64,000 bases of DNA from DATKRB01 sp036501425 (GTDB lineage Bacteria; Actinomycetota; Acidimicrobiia; Acidimicrobiales; RAAP-2): the NCBI GenBank assembly GCA_036501425.1, contig DASYAI010000041.1:21219-85218 (forward strand), given 5' to 3'. This document shows positions 10,323-19,459 of the stretch, one piece after another. Within the stretch, counting starts at the first letter, position 1. The number at the start of each line of letters is the position of its first letter. The notes under the pieces were generated by a model. The model saw nothing but the letters and a program-made list of their open reading frames with translations. It made no database searches and had not been told where the DNA came from. The position numbers and the translations under genes are program-made.

Positions 10323-13042
10323 CCACGGTGGCGGGGGCCGCCACCGGACCGGGCCTCGGGGCGCTCGGGCCCGACGGTCCCGGCGCGCCGCGCCAGGGTG
10401 GACTTCAGGGCGAGCATCGGCTTCTCCACCCCGAAGTAGCTGGCGGCGGCGGCGGCGACGGACAGGGCGAAGACGAGGGCGAAGAACCCCCAGAACTCGA
10501 TCCGGAAGAGGGGAAGGCGACCTTCGGCGAGGAGCTTGGTGATCCAGGTCTCGTGCCACAGGTAGATGCCGTAGGACACGACGCCGAGCGACGCCATCGG
10601 CCACGAGCACAAGAAGCGGCGGATGAGGCCCCGGCGTCCCGGCCCGAACACCGCCGGCAGGAGGAGGAAGAAGGCGAAGAGCCCGTAGAGGGTCTGGAGC
10701 TCCATGTACCGGTAGCTCTGGGTGAACACCGGCTTGATCGGCATCCCCAGGTGGCCGATGGCGAAGAAGACGGCCCCGGCGGCGATCCAGCTGGCCCAGG
10801 GGAACCACCATCGACCGAGGACCCGGGGCTCCGAGTCGTTGTGGTGGAACCAGGCGCTGGCCACCGCCAGGATCAGGCCGAGCGAGAACAGGTCGAGCTC
10901 TGCGGGCAGCCACACGGTCATGACCCGGAAGCGGGCCGAGTGGCCGTACTGGTTAGAGAGGACCCAGAACCGCCAGGCCAGGTTGATCGCGACGAGACCG
11001 GCGATGCCGGCCAGCTCGGTGCCCAGCCGGGCGCGCAGAGAGCGCCGGGCCCGGCCCCACCCGATCAGGGCGGCGTAGAGCGGCAGGAACAGGTAGAAGC
11101 TCATCTCGACGCACAACGTCCATGCCTGGGCGATGCCGGAGAAGATCTGGTTCGGGAAGTAGATCTCCCCGAAGAGGTAGTGCACGACGTAGGAGCTCCA
11201 TCCCGCGCGCGGCGGCCCGATGGCATCGGCGTGGAGAACGAAGGTCGAGATGGTCAGCACCAACCAGTACGCGGGGACGATCCGCAGCAGGCGCCGGACC
11301 CAGAAGCTGCCCGCCCGCGGCCCCCGCTCCCCGGCCAGGTGCGCCACCACGAACGGCCGGTACAGCAGGAACCCCGAGATGAGGAAGAACACCGACACCC
11401 CGATCTCCAGCCGGGCGGTGAAGTTCCCGAACGAGCTCCGCGAGGTGATGCCGGTGACGAAGGTGGCGTGGACGAAGAGGACGGCCAGGGCGGCGACCGC
11501 CCGCAGGCCGTCGAAGGCGGCGAAGCGGGGCGCCCGCCCGCTCGGGCCGATCGCCGGTGCGGGTGCCGGCGCCGGCGCCGGGGCCGGGTCCGGCGCCCCC
11601 CCGGGGATCCCGGCGTCTGCGCCCGCCGACCCGTCCGAGGAGGCGGGCGGGACGGGGGGCCGGGGCCGGCGGCCCGGGTGGGCCGGATGGCGCCGCCGGG
11701 CCCGGGCCCGGCGGGCGACCAGGGCGAGGACGGCGTCGAGGGTGACCGCGCTCAGGATCGCCAGCGCCGTGTCCGCCTCGACCCGGTAGCGGGTATCGGC
11801 GAACGTGGCCGCCACGGCGACGGTGGACGTCACCACCAGCGCGACGAAGGGGAACACCGCGGCTCGCCGGCGGCGGAGGACCACCATGCCGGCGACGCCC
11901 AGGACCGCAAAGGGATAGAAGAACCACAGGCCCAGCTCCGACACCCACTGGGGCCGCCCGTCGAGCACGTCGAAGCGCGTCTGCTGGTACGGCCGGTACA
12001 GGCCCCAGAGCCGGGCGACCCGCAAGCCGACCACCTGGACGAACCGGGACCGGTGGGTCTCGATGTAGTGGTCGGCGATCCGGCGGTACACCACGTCGTT
12101 GTCCGACTCGTCGTTGCCGGCGGGCAGGGACACCCGCTGGATGCAGCCGATGTTCCACCAGGCGACCGTGGGGCCGTAGTACGTGGGCGCGCAGTTGGAT
12201 ACGGCCAAGGTGGCGCCCCCCTGGTCCGAAAAGAACTCCGGGTGGTCGAAGGTCGCCAGGTTCCGCCCGATCCACGGCCCGCACACCACCCCGAAGGCCA
12301 CGCCCATGGCTGCCAGCAGGGTCAGTCGCCGCCGCCAGGGCAACTCGCGGCACAGCAGCACCGACGGGACGCCGACCAGCAGCACCAGCAGGACCAGCTC
12401 CGACCGGGTGAGGGCGGCCAAGGCCAGGTAGATCCCGATCTCGACGGCCAGCCGGACCGAGGGGCGACGCCGGAAGCGTAGCGCTGCCCACAAGAGCAGG
12501 GCGGCCACCAAGATGACCAGGGTCTCGGACATCACGACGCTCGGGTTGACCCAGAGGTCGGGATAGACGGCGACGAGGAGGGCCGCCAGCACGCCTGCCC
12601 TCGGGCCGGCCGCCTGCCGCCCGACCAGCCCGCTCACCACCACCGCGGCGCAGAACAGCAGCGCCATCCACACCATGTGGGCCCCGTAGCTGGTCGCCCC
12701 GGCGACGTCCGCCATGGCCAGCACCAGGGTGGTCAGAGGCGGGTGAGCGGCGGAGGGCTGGAGGAGGTGGCCGTGGGCGGCCCACGCGTAGGGGTCGACG
12801 AACCAGTGGCCCCCCACCAGCAGCCGGGCCTGGTTGGCGTAGTAGTAGGCGTCCCCGCCCAGCGTGGCCGTCCTGGCCACCGTGTCGATGAAGACGAGCT
12901 GGATCGCCAGGGCCACCCCCGTCGCCCCGCCGATCCCGGCCCAGAACCACCACGGCGTCTCGGCGCTCGAGCGGGACCGGCCCCGCACCGCCGGCGCCGG
13001 GCCGGGCGGGGAGACGGTCGCGGGCCCCAGGTCAGCCGTCAT
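10193..13042 (-). CDS. Fused GT-C (ArnT/GT39-like) glycosyltransferase and acyltransferase-3
   Basis: Two membrane enzymes are joined in one 949-residue chain. Residues about 1-490 look like a GT-C polyprenyl-phosphate-sugar transferase, with GGDAYYYANQARLL in the first outer loop and about ten membrane segments. A proline-alanine linker (PAPAPAPAPA) near 490-505 leads to an OafA-type acyltransferase-3 domain, about 508-870, opening with FAAFDGLRAVAALAVLFVH. One protein might add a sugar and an acyl group to the same envelope glycan. The ATG start (MTADLGPATV) overlaps the GT2 stop by 11 bases. An upstream in-frame extension lies inside the GT2 coding sequence and is rejected. The C-terminal low-complexity tail runs 130 bases antisense into aftD. 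Substrates are unknown. Confidence 0.8.
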   Translation of the reverse strand: MTADLGPATVSPPGPAPAVRGRSRSSAETPWWFWAGIGGATGVALAIQLVFIDTVARTATLGGDAYYYANQARLLVGGHWFVDPYAWAAHGHLLQPSAAHPPLTTLVLAMADVAGATSYGAHMVWMALLFCAAVVVSGLVGRQAAGPRAGVLAALLVAVYPDLWVNPSVVMSETLVILVAALLLWAALRFRRRPSVRLAVEIGIYLALAALTRSELVLLVLLVGVPSVLLCRELPWRRRLTLLAAMGVAFGVVCGPWIGRNLATFDHPEFFSDQGGATLAVSNCAPTYYGPTVAWWNIGCIQRVSLPAGNDESDNDVVYRRIADHYIETHRSRFVQVVGLRVARLWGLYRPYQQTRFDVLDGRPQWVSELGLWFFYPFAVLGVAGMVVLRRRRAAVFPFVALVVTSTVAVAATFADTRYRVEADTALAILSAVTLDAVLALVARRARARRRHPAHPGRRPRPPVPPASSDGSAGADAGIPGGAPDPAPAPAPAPAPAIGPSGRAPRFAAFDGLRAVAALAVLFVHATFVTGITSRSSFGNFTARLEIGVSVFFLISGFLLYRPFVVAHLAGERGPRAGSFWVRRLLRIVPAYWLVLTISTFVLHADAIGPPRAGWSSYVVHYLFGEIYFPNQIFSGIAQAWTLCVEMSFYLFLPLYAALIGWGRARRSLRARLGTELAGIAGLVAINLAWRFWVLSNQYGHSARFRVMTVWLPAELDLFSLGLILAVASAWFHHNDSEPRVLGRWWFPWASWIAAGAVFFAIGHLGMPIKPVFTQSYRYMELQTLYGLFAFFLLLPAVFGPGRRGLIRRFLCSWPMASLGVVSYGIYLWHETWITKLLAEGRLPLFRIEFWGFFALVFALSVAAAAASYFGVEKPMLALKSTLARRAGTVGPERPEARSGGGPRHRGQRGGLRRRRTALTTTSTPSSSSAVQTSELAGPKNEGQLISGR

Positions 13043-13748
13043 GGTCGAGGGGCGAACCGGGGTAGGTCCCGAGGCGGGTCCGGAGGAGGAAGCCGGCGTG
13101 CGAGAACCCGGTGGACAGGTAACGCTGGTGCGATTGGCCGAGGCGGGGACGCTGGGCGATGGGAACCTCGGCGAAGCGGAGCGCCGGGCTCCGCAGGGCG
13201 TGGACCTTGATGCCCGGGCTGAGGTTCCAGTCCCCCGCGTCAAGCGCCAGGTGTGGCCGCGCCGTGGCCCGCAGCGCCCACATGCCCGACAGGACGTCTT
13301 TGACCCGACGCCCGAACAGCAGGCGGGTCTCGGTGTTGAGCAACCGCACCCCGGCCCGCAGCGCCCAGGGGATCGTCGACCCTTCAGGAACCGGGTAGCG
13401 GCTGCACGAGACGAAGTCCATCCCGTCGTCGACCAGCCGGTCGAGGGGCCGGTGGATCTGGTCGACCGGGTACGAGCCGTCGGCGTCCGAGGTGACGATC
13501 AGGTCCCCCGAGCAGGCGGCCATGCCGGTCATGTGGGCGTAGCCGTAGCCGATCCCCCCCGAGGTCCGGTCGTCGACCAGGACGGTGAGGTCGAGGGACT
13601 TGGAGAGCTCCACCGTGCCGTCGGTCGACCGGTTGCTCACCACGATGATCTCGTCGACGAAGGTCGGCACCTGGGCGACCACCTGGCGCAGGTGGGCCTC
13701 CTCGTTGCGGCACGGGAAGTACACGCTGACCGTGTGGTCACGGTACAA
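13032..13748 (-). CDS. Family 2 glycosyltransferase (dolichol-phosphate-mannose-synthase-like)
   Basis: A 238-residue GT-A-fold glycosyltransferase that should use a nucleotide sugar in the cytoplasm. It begins with HTVSVYFPCRNEEAHLRQV, contains SNRSTDGT (nucleotide-binding) and SDADGSYP (the metal-binding DxD-type motif). No membrane segment is evident. The TTG start is proposed because it gives an 11-base overlap with the GT4 stop, the same overlap length this gene then makes with the next one; a GTG ten codons further in is the alternative. Longer upstream readings are arginine/proline-rich sequence inside GT4 and are rejected. It may make a polyprenyl-linked sugar donor for its GT-C neighbours. 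Confidence 0.85.
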   Translation of the reverse strand: MYRDHTVSVYFPCRNEEAHLRQVVAQVPTFVDEIIVVSNRSTDGTVELSKSLDLTVLVDDRTSGGIGYGYAHMTGMAACSGDLIVTSDADGSYPVDQIHRPLDRLVDDGMDFVSCSRYPVPEGSTIPWALRAGVRLLNTETRLLFGRRVKDVLSGMWALRATARPHLALDAGDWNLSPGIKVHALRSPALRFAEVPIAQRPRLGQSHQRYLSTGFSHAGFLLRTRLGTYPGSPLDHDG

Positions 13749-14931
13749 GGGGGCCCCCGGTCCGGCGCCGGCGGGCGACCTCCTCGGCCAGGGTCCGGTA
13801 GGCGGCCAGCGCGGTGGCGTCCCACGAGAGGCTCGCGGCCCGCTCGAGCGCGGCGGCGCCCATCCGGCGCCGCTCGACGTCGCCCGACAGCAGGGTGTCG
13901 GCCGCGGCCACCAGCTGCTGGTCGGTGTCGGCCAGGATCCCGCTCTCCCCGTCGACCACGGCGTCGGTGTGGCCGGCGATGCGGGTGGCGACGGCGGGCA
14001 CCCCGCATGCACCGGCCTCGGTGAGCGTCATGCCCCAGCCCTCGCGCACCGAGGTCGACATCACCAGCCACGCCCGCCGGTAGAGGGTGACCAGTTCGTG
14101 GTCGGGCATCCGGCCCGGCAGCGTGAGCCACGAGGCGGCGTCGGCCGCCCGGATCTGGGCCTCCAGCGCCGGCCGCTCGTAGCCTTCGCCCACGATCACC
14201 GCCCGCAAGGTGCCGTGGACCCGGCGGAGTGCCACCAGGGTGTCGATCAGGCGGTCGAACCGCTTGACCGGCACCAGCCGTCCCACCGCGACGACCAGCG
14301 GCTCGGTGTCGCGCCGGCCCCCGGGCGAGAAGGCCGGGTCCACGCCCGGGGGGACCACCGTCACCCGGTCCGGTCGCAGACCCAACCGCTCGACGATCTC
14401 GGCCTTGGCCGACTCCGACAAGGTGATCACCGGCGAGCGACGATAGAAGGGTGGGGCCAGACGGTGCTCGATGGTGTGGCCGAGCCGGGCGAGGCCGGGC
14501 CGCAGGACCATGGCCCACATCTCGTCGTGGACGTGGTGGACGACGACGACGCGGGGCCGCCGGCTCCACGCCGGCGTGAAGAACGGCATGCCGTTCCAGA
14601 TCTCGACCACGGCGTCGCCCGCGCCGATCCGCCCGGTCAGGCCCTCGATCGCCGTCCGGGGGAACACCGCGTAGCGCCCGGCCCGCCGCCGGGCGGTGTA
14701 GCCGTCGCGGTGGATGACACCGGCGCCGCCGTCGACCCGCGAGGACCACAGGGTCACGTCGACCCCCGCCTCGGCCCAGCGGGACACCACCCGGTGGGCG
14801 TGCTGCTCGGACCCTCCGGCCTCGGGGTCCTCGAGGTCGCGCCAGGCGAGCACGTCCACCGTCTTGGGTCCGCCCGCCTTCACCGCCCGGCGGAGCGTGT
14901 CGGGGCCCTGGGGCCCGGTGGGCGGGGTCAC
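13738..14931 (-). CDS. Family 4 glycosyltransferase
   Basis: A 397-residue GT-B retaining glycosyltransferase. The N-terminal domain has the GGSEQHAHRVVSRWAEAG acceptor-side motif; the C-terminal domain has VAVGRLVPVKRFDRLID and the EAGACGVPAVAT nucleotide-sugar motif, with the E-x7-E region ending in VREGWGMTLTEAG. It probably extends a lipid-linked glycan inside the cell. The GTG start sits in a GTGA overlap with the flippase stop, so translation is likely coupled. The same frame runs far upstream into the flippase gene, but that part has shadow composition (Arg/Pro/Ala) and is not included. Donor and acceptor are unknown. Confidence 0.88.
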   Translation of the reverse strand: MTPPTGPQGPDTLRRAVKAGGPKTVDVLAWRDLEDPEAGGSEQHAHRVVSRWAEAGVDVTLWSSRVDGGAGVIHRDGYTARRRAGRYAVFPRTAIEGLTGRIGAGDAVVEIWNGMPFFTPAWSRRPRVVVVHHVHDEMWAMVLRPGLARLGHTIEHRLAPPFYRRSPVITLSESAKAEIVERLGLRPDRVTVVPPGVDPAFSPGGRRDTEPLVVAVGRLVPVKRFDRLIDTLVALRRVHGTLRAVIVGEGYERPALEAQIRAADAASWLTLPGRMPDHELVTLYRRAWLVMSTSVREGWGMTLTEAGACGVPAVATRIAGHTDAVVDGESGILADTDQQLVAAADTLLSGDVERRRMGAAALERAASLSWDATALAAYRTLAEEVARRRRTGGPLVP

Positions 14932-16454
14932 CGGACCGGCCCGACCTCGGCCGGCACGCGCTGGGGTCTCCGCCGGCGGAGGTGGACGCCGACGAAGGCC
15001 ACCGAGGTGGCGGCGAGCAGCCCCGCTTGCACCACCAGGTCGGCGTCGGCGGTCGAGACCAGCCGGCCGCCGGCATGGTCGATGAGGCTCACCGCCAGGC
15101 CGGCGCCGAGCGCCAGCAGCCCGACGATCCACCGCCGGGCCGCGCCGAGCAGGTAGTTCGTGACGATGACCGTCACCCCCAGGCAGGTCATCGCGCCGAC
15201 CAGCGGGGCGAACGCCGGGGCGGCGTCGGCCAGGCGGGACGAGAAGAACGTGGTGAGGAACGGCCGGGGCACCACGACGGCCATGGCGAGGAGCACCAGG
15301 GCGGGGGCCAGCAGGAACAGGAGCGTCACGCCGAGCTGCCGTAGCGCGTGGTGGCCCTGGCGCCAGCGGATGGTCGCCTCGGGCAGGACGTAGCTGCCGA
15401 GCAGGATGGCGCCGAAGACCAACGACTTGGCGGCGACCGAGATGGCGGCGTACGCGCCGGCGTTGGCCGGGTGCAGGCGCCCGACCAGCACCACGTCGGC
15501 GTTCTGCAGGATGCCCAGCAGGGCGAAGCCGACCAGGGCGGTGGCCACGTCCGGGGCGATGGCCGGGCGGGCACGGGCCGGCGCCACGTCCACCGCCCGC
15601 TCGCCGGCCCGGGGAGCGGTCATCGCCCGGCGGGCGTGGTAGCGGGCGTGCACCGCCGCTGCGAGCTCGGCCACCACGAAGCCGAGGGCGTACCCCCACA
15701 CCCCCAGCCCGGCGACGGTGAGCACGACCACCAGGCTGGTGCGCACGGTGCCCTCGACGAGCAGGTTGGCGGCCAGGGGGCGGTACCGGCGACCGGCCTG
15801 CAACACGCCCCGGTCGATGCTCACGAGCAGCCAGACGCCGCCGGCCGCCAGCATCGCCGCCACCCCGTGGTCGTCGGGCAGCGACAGCTGGCGGGCCAAC
15901 GCGCCCTGCACCGCCACGGCGAGGACGGCGAAGGCGACGACGCCCACCACCGCCCGCCGGTAGAGGCGGGTCACCCAGATCGGGCTCGACGGGCCCCGGC
16001 CCATCACGCCGTCGGCGGCCAGGCGACGCACGACCGCCACCAGGACCGCCGAGCCGGGCATCGAGAGGATGAAGAAGAGGCCGAGCAGCTGGGCCACGCT
16101 GCCGTAGGCCCGGGTGGTGAGGGAATGGGCCACGACCACCGTGGCCACGACGTTCGCCCCGTTGGCCGCCAGGCCGGCCACCGCCAGCGGCCCCGCATCG
16201 AGCAGGCCCCCGACGAAGGTGCCCCGGGGCTGGGTCGGGTCGAGGGGCTCGGGCACCATGCCCACCCCCGGGGTCATCGGCAGCGAGCCGATGATGGACT
16301 CGTCCGCCGACTCGAGGTCGTCGAAGACCGCCGACCAGCTGCTGCCCCCCGCCGGCGGCGGGCCCGGCCGGGGGTGCGGCGGTTGCCCACCGAGGTCGCC
16401 GAGGCCGCCGGGCACCCGCGCTGACGGCGGGGCGTCGAGCCGGTGCCGGCGCAT
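14928..16454 (-). CDS. Polysaccharide flippase of the Wzx/MATE-like (MOP) superfamily
   Basis: A 508-residue integral membrane protein with about 12-14 hydrophobic segments after a roughly 90-residue soluble, proline/glycine-rich N-terminus. The pattern (an opening repeat near AANGANVVATVVVAHSL, paired six-helix halves, and DVVLVGRLHPANAGAYAAIS near the middle) fits MOP-superfamily exporters that flip lipid-linked sugars across the membrane. It lies between the UGM-like flavoprotein and GT4, as expected in a glycan assembly operon. The ATG start forms a TGATG overlap with the preceding stop. The unusually long soluble N-terminus is worth noting; a later start near MTPGVGMVPEP is possible. Confidence 0.8.
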   Translation of the reverse strand: MRRHRLDAPPSARVPGGLGDLGGQPPHPRPGPPPAGGSSWSAVFDDLESADESIIGSLPMTPGVGMVPEPLDPTQPRGTFVGGLLDAGPLAVAGLAANGANVVATVVVAHSLTTRAYGSVAQLLGLFFILSMPGSAVLVAVVRRLAADGVMGRGPSSPIWVTRLYRRAVVGVVAFAVLAVAVQGALARQLSLPDDHGVAAMLAAGGVWLLVSIDRGVLQAGRRYRPLAANLLVEGTVRTSLVVVLTVAGLGVWGYALGFVVAELAAAVHARYHARRAMTAPRAGERAVDVAPARARPAIAPDVATALVGFALLGILQNADVVLVGRLHPANAGAYAAISVAAKSLVFGAILLGSYVLPEATIRWRQGHHALRQLGVTLLFLLAPALVLLAMAVVVPRPFLTTFFSSRLADAAPAFAPLVGAMTCLGVTVIVTNYLLGAARRWIVGLLALGAGLAVSLIDHAGGRLVSTADADLVVQAGLLAATSVAFVGVHLRRRRPQRVPAEVGPVR

Positions 16455-17968
16455 CAGCCCCGGGCTTCGCGGCGGGGCAGCACCGGTGCGTCCCGCCCGG
16501 TGCCCCCGTCCTCGGCCGGTCGGGCCGCCACCTCCTCGTGGTACTCCTCCTCCACGTTGACCGCCCAGATGTCGTGACGGGCACCGTGGAGGTTCTCCAC
16601 CGTCAGCATCGCGGTGTACATGGAGTGGTCCTGGTTGTTGTACTTGTGCATGCCGTTGCGGCCCACCAGGTGCACGTTCGGCGCCTGGGCCCGGAGGTAC
16701 TCCACGATCGTGGCGACGTTGGCCCGGTAGTCGGTGTCGTAGTGGGGATAGGCCTTGGGCACCCGCACCACGTAGCCGGCCTCGACCTCGGTGGCCCGCG
16801 CCAGCCCGAGGACCTCGAGCTCGCCCGCCCCCCGTGCGACCAGCTCCTCGTCGGGGCTGGTCCACAGGGCGTCGCCCTCGAACACGAAGTACTCGAGCCC
16901 CAGGCAGGTCCGGCCGTCCTTGATCATGAAGGGCGACCACGACCCGAAGTTCTGGATCCGCCCGACCTTCACGTCGGGCGAGTGGATGTAGATCCAGTTG
17001 TCGGGGAACCCGCTCGCCCGGGGGACCACCAGGGCCACGGTCAGGAAGTCCCGGTACTGCAGGGCGGCCCCGGCGGCGAGGACGTCGGCCGGGGGTGGGG
17101 GGTCGAGGGAGGTCACCAGCGCCGACATGGGCATGGTCGAGATCACGTGCGAGGCGGCCCGGCGCTCGCTCGATCCGTCGGGCAGGGTGAGGGTCACCCC
17201 GGTGGCCCGGCCCTGCTCGAGGTGGATGGTGGAGACCTCGGTGTCCACCATCACCGTTCCCCCGCCCTTTTCGACCAGGTCCCGGCAACGCTCCCACATC
17301 ATGCCGGGACCGAGCTTGGGGTACTCGAACTCCTCGATCAGGGAGGTGATGTCCTTCTGGTTGCGCTTGGGCAGGAGGGCGTGGAGCACCGCCTTGCCCA
17401 GGTCGAGGTTCTTCACCCGCTGCGCCGCCCAATCCGCCGGCATGTCTCGCACCGGGACTCCCCAGACCTTTTCGGTGTACGTCTTGAAGAACGTCCGGTA
17501 CAGCCGCCACCCGAACCGGGCGACCAGCCAGCTCTCGTAGTTGGTCTGGTCGGGCGGCGGTCGGAGCCGGGCCCACAGGTACGACAGGCCGCAGAGGACC
17601 GCTTCGCGCGGGCCGAGGTTCCCGAGGGCGTTGAGCGGTTTGAGCGGGTAATCGTAGTACTTGCCCCGATAGAAGATCCGGCTCATGCGGGGGCGCAGGA
17701 GGAAGTCGTCGTCGGGCAGGATCTCGTGCCAGAGCTCCTGCACCGGCCGCACCTTGGTGAAGAAGCGGTGACCGCCGATGTCGAAGCGCCAACCGTCCCG
17801 CTCGACCGTCCGGCTGATCCCGCCGACCACCGAGTCGGCCTCCACGACCACGACCGGGTCGCCGGCCTCGACCAGCTTGTAGGCGGCTGTCAGCCCGGCC
17901 GGCCCGGCGCCTGCGACGATCACGGGCGCCGTCACCCGCGGCTCGCGTTCGGTTGTGGTGTCGCTCAC
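16454..17968 (-). CDS. FAD/NAD(P)-dependent oxidoreductase, UDP-galactopyranose-mutase-like
   Basis: A 504-residue flavoprotein. The Rossmann motif VAGAGPAGLTAAYKL is near residue 17, followed by VEADSVVGGISRT and GGHRFFTKVRPVQELW. The later FFKTYTEKVWGVPVRDMP resembles the YTEKQWG block of UDP-galactopyranose mutases, which turn UDP-galactopyranose into the furanose donor. In a glycan operon with an AftD homologue, making or remodelling a furanose sugar donor is a reasonable inference, but a desaturase/amine-oxidase-type reaction cannot be excluded. The GTG start has a strong Shine-Dalgarno (GGAGGGA) just upstream, rare in this window. It begins after a 228-base spacer, so it may be the first gene of its own unit. 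Confidence 0.78.
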   Translation of the reverse strand: MSDTTTEREPRVTAPVIVAGAGPAGLTAAYKLVEAGDPVVVVEADSVVGGISRTVERDGWRFDIGGHRFFTKVRPVQELWHEILPDDDFLLRPRMSRIFYRGKYYDYPLKPLNALGNLGPREAVLCGLSYLWARLRPPPDQTNYESWLVARFGWRLYRTFFKTYTEKVWGVPVRDMPADWAAQRVKNLDLGKAVLHALLPKRNQKDITSLIEEFEYPKLGPGMMWERCRDLVEKGGGTVMVDTEVSTIHLEQGRATGVTLTLPDGSSERRAASHVISTMPMSALVTSLDPPPPADVLAAGAALQYRDFLTVALVVPRASGFPDNWIYIHSPDVKVGRIQNFGSWSPFMIKDGRTCLGLEYFVFEGDALWTSPDEELVARGAGELEVLGLARATEVEAGYVVRVPKAYPHYDTDYRANVATIVEYLRAQAPNVHLVGRNGMHKYNNQDHSMYTAMLTVENLHGARHDIWAVNVEEEYHEEVAARPAEDGGTGRDAPVLPRREARG

Positions 17969-18196
17969 GTCCCTCCGTCGCCGTGCGCTGCGCGGACTCC
18001 GCCCGCGGGTTGTTCCGCCGCGCATCGCCCCGTTCCCAGCGTTGGGCTGCTCGACAACCGAGCGTCAGAATAGTGCCTGGCCTCCTCGGGCCGCGACTTC
18101 GGGCACGTCGGAGGGCCCCGAGCGGCCCACCTGGCCGTCCGACGGCGGCGCCCATCGGGCAGTCCCGATCGTGTCGGGGACCCCGGCGCGGCGTGC

Positions 18197-19459
18197 TCAG
18201 GGCACCGAGAGCCCGAGGAAGGCGAGGAGGGCGTACCCGAGCAAGGCGGCCCCGAGGGCGACCAGGACCACCCGCTCGACCGCCGGCCACCGGGTCACGG
18301 TGGCCCCGGCCATCGCCAGCGGGAAGGCGCTCAGCGCGTAGCGCTCGAAGGAGTCGAGGTTGGTCCCGCTGATCCCGACGGCGACGACGACCGTGGCGAA
18401 GGCGGCGTAGGACGCCGGCCAGCGCCGCCACAGCACGACCACCAGCACCAGGGCGACCACCACCCATGGCACGTGCAGGGCGGTGCCGTAGTGGTGGTGG
18501 AACACCCCGGCGGCGTCGGCCCGGATCGTCCGAAGCGGATCGCTCAGCCCCCCGTGGTGGCCCGGCTCGAACTGCACCCGGAGGGGCAGCCAGAAGTCCC
18601 CGTCGGTCGAACGGGCCCAGGCCAGGTAGCCGAGGCCGCCGACGACCGGGCCGACACCGGCGGCCAGCGCGCCCAGCCGGGCCGTAGCGCGCAGCCCGGT
18701 CCAGTGGCGGACGACCTCGATGGCCACCGGCACGCACAGCACGATGCCAAGGGGCCTGGTCAGACCGGCGGCGACGCCCCACAGGGCGGCCCACCACCAC
18801 GCCGGTCGGCTCCCCGACCTCGGGCGGACGGCGAGGAAGCAGGCGACGGCGAGCAGGAGGAGCAGCGCCTCGGCGTAGCCCATGACGAGCACGTAGGCGG
18901 ACGGGGCGAGCGAGAGCAACCACACGGCGCGCCGGGCCGGCTCCGCTCCCGCCTCGCGCCGCGCGAGCACGTAGAGCAGCGCCGCTCCGGCCAGGCTCGC
19001 CAGGTTGGCGACCACCAGCAGCCCGTCGCCGGCACTGATGCCGAGCGCGCTGCGCACCAGACGGGCGGTGAGCGGGTAGAGCGGGAAGAAGCGCAGGGCG
19101 TCGTGCCCCAGCGAGGTGTAGCCGGCGCGGGCGATGGCGCTGTAGTACCCGGCGTCCCACGACAGGAGCCCCTGGTGGACGGTTCGGGCTACCGCCGGGT
19201 CGGTCGGCCGGACGCGGTCGACCAGCAGGTGGGCGAGGGCCAGGGCTCCGAGCACGATTGCCCGGGTCGCCGCCCACGGGACGAGCACCGCCCGCCCGAC
19301 GAGCACCGCCCGCCCGGCGAGGTCTGACCATGGCGGGGTCGCCGCCCCGGGTCCGAGCCCGCCGCCGGCCGGGGGCCTGCGGCGGGGCGCGTGGCGGCGG
19401 CCCCGGGCGTGGGTAGGAGCGGCCGAGCCGGCGTGCCGCCCGGGAGGTGCGAGCCTCAC
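18197..19459 (-). CDS. PIG-V/GT76-like mannosyltransferase family membrane protein
   Basis: A 420-residue membrane protein with about nine hydrophobic segments. The outer-loop sequence SWDAGYYSAIARAGY (WD motif) followed by RFFPLYPLTARLV is typical of bacterial proteins related to GPI mannosyltransferase II (PIG-V), which use a polyprenyl-phosphate mannose donor outside the membrane. The GTG start overlaps the previous stop as GTGA. An in-frame tandem repeat just after the start gives VGRAVLVGRAVLV. A later start inside that repeat is possible. The 228 bases after the stop hold no gene; on the minus strand GCTCGGTTGTCGAGC could form a small hairpin, and a TATTCT hexamer may serve the next gene. 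Confidence 0.78.
   Translation of the reverse strand: MRLAPPGRHAGSAAPTHARGRRHAPRRRPPAGGGLGPGAATPPWSDLAGRAVLVGRAVLVPWAATRAIVLGALALAHLLVDRVRPTDPAVARTVHQGLLSWDAGYYSAIARAGYTSLGHDALRFFPLYPLTARLVRSALGISAGDGLLVVANLASLAGAALLYVLARREAGAEPARRAVWLLSLAPSAYVLVMGYAEALLLLLAVACFLAVRPRSGSRPAWWWAALWGVAAGLTRPLGIVLCVPVAIEVVRHWTGLRATARLGALAAGVGPVVGGLGYLAWARSTDGDFWLPLRVQFEPGHHGGLSDPLRTIRADAAGVFHHHYGTALHVPWVVVALVLVVVLWRRWPASYAAFATVVVAVGISGTNLDSFERYALSAFPLAMAGATVTRWPAVERVVLVALGAALLGYALLAFLGLSVP

Noticed and set aside
5609..12481. A 2290-codon open frame on the plus strand across aftD and the acyltransferase gene
   Set aside because: It is a +1/antisense shadow with Arg/Gly/Pro-dominated composition and no motifs. 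Long open frames off the true frame are expected in DNA this GC-rich.
14928..19331. Very long minus-strand open frame covering flippase, flavoprotein and PIG-V regions
   Set aside because: Only the last third (14928-16454) has flippase sequence. The rest lies out of frame over two well-supported genes.
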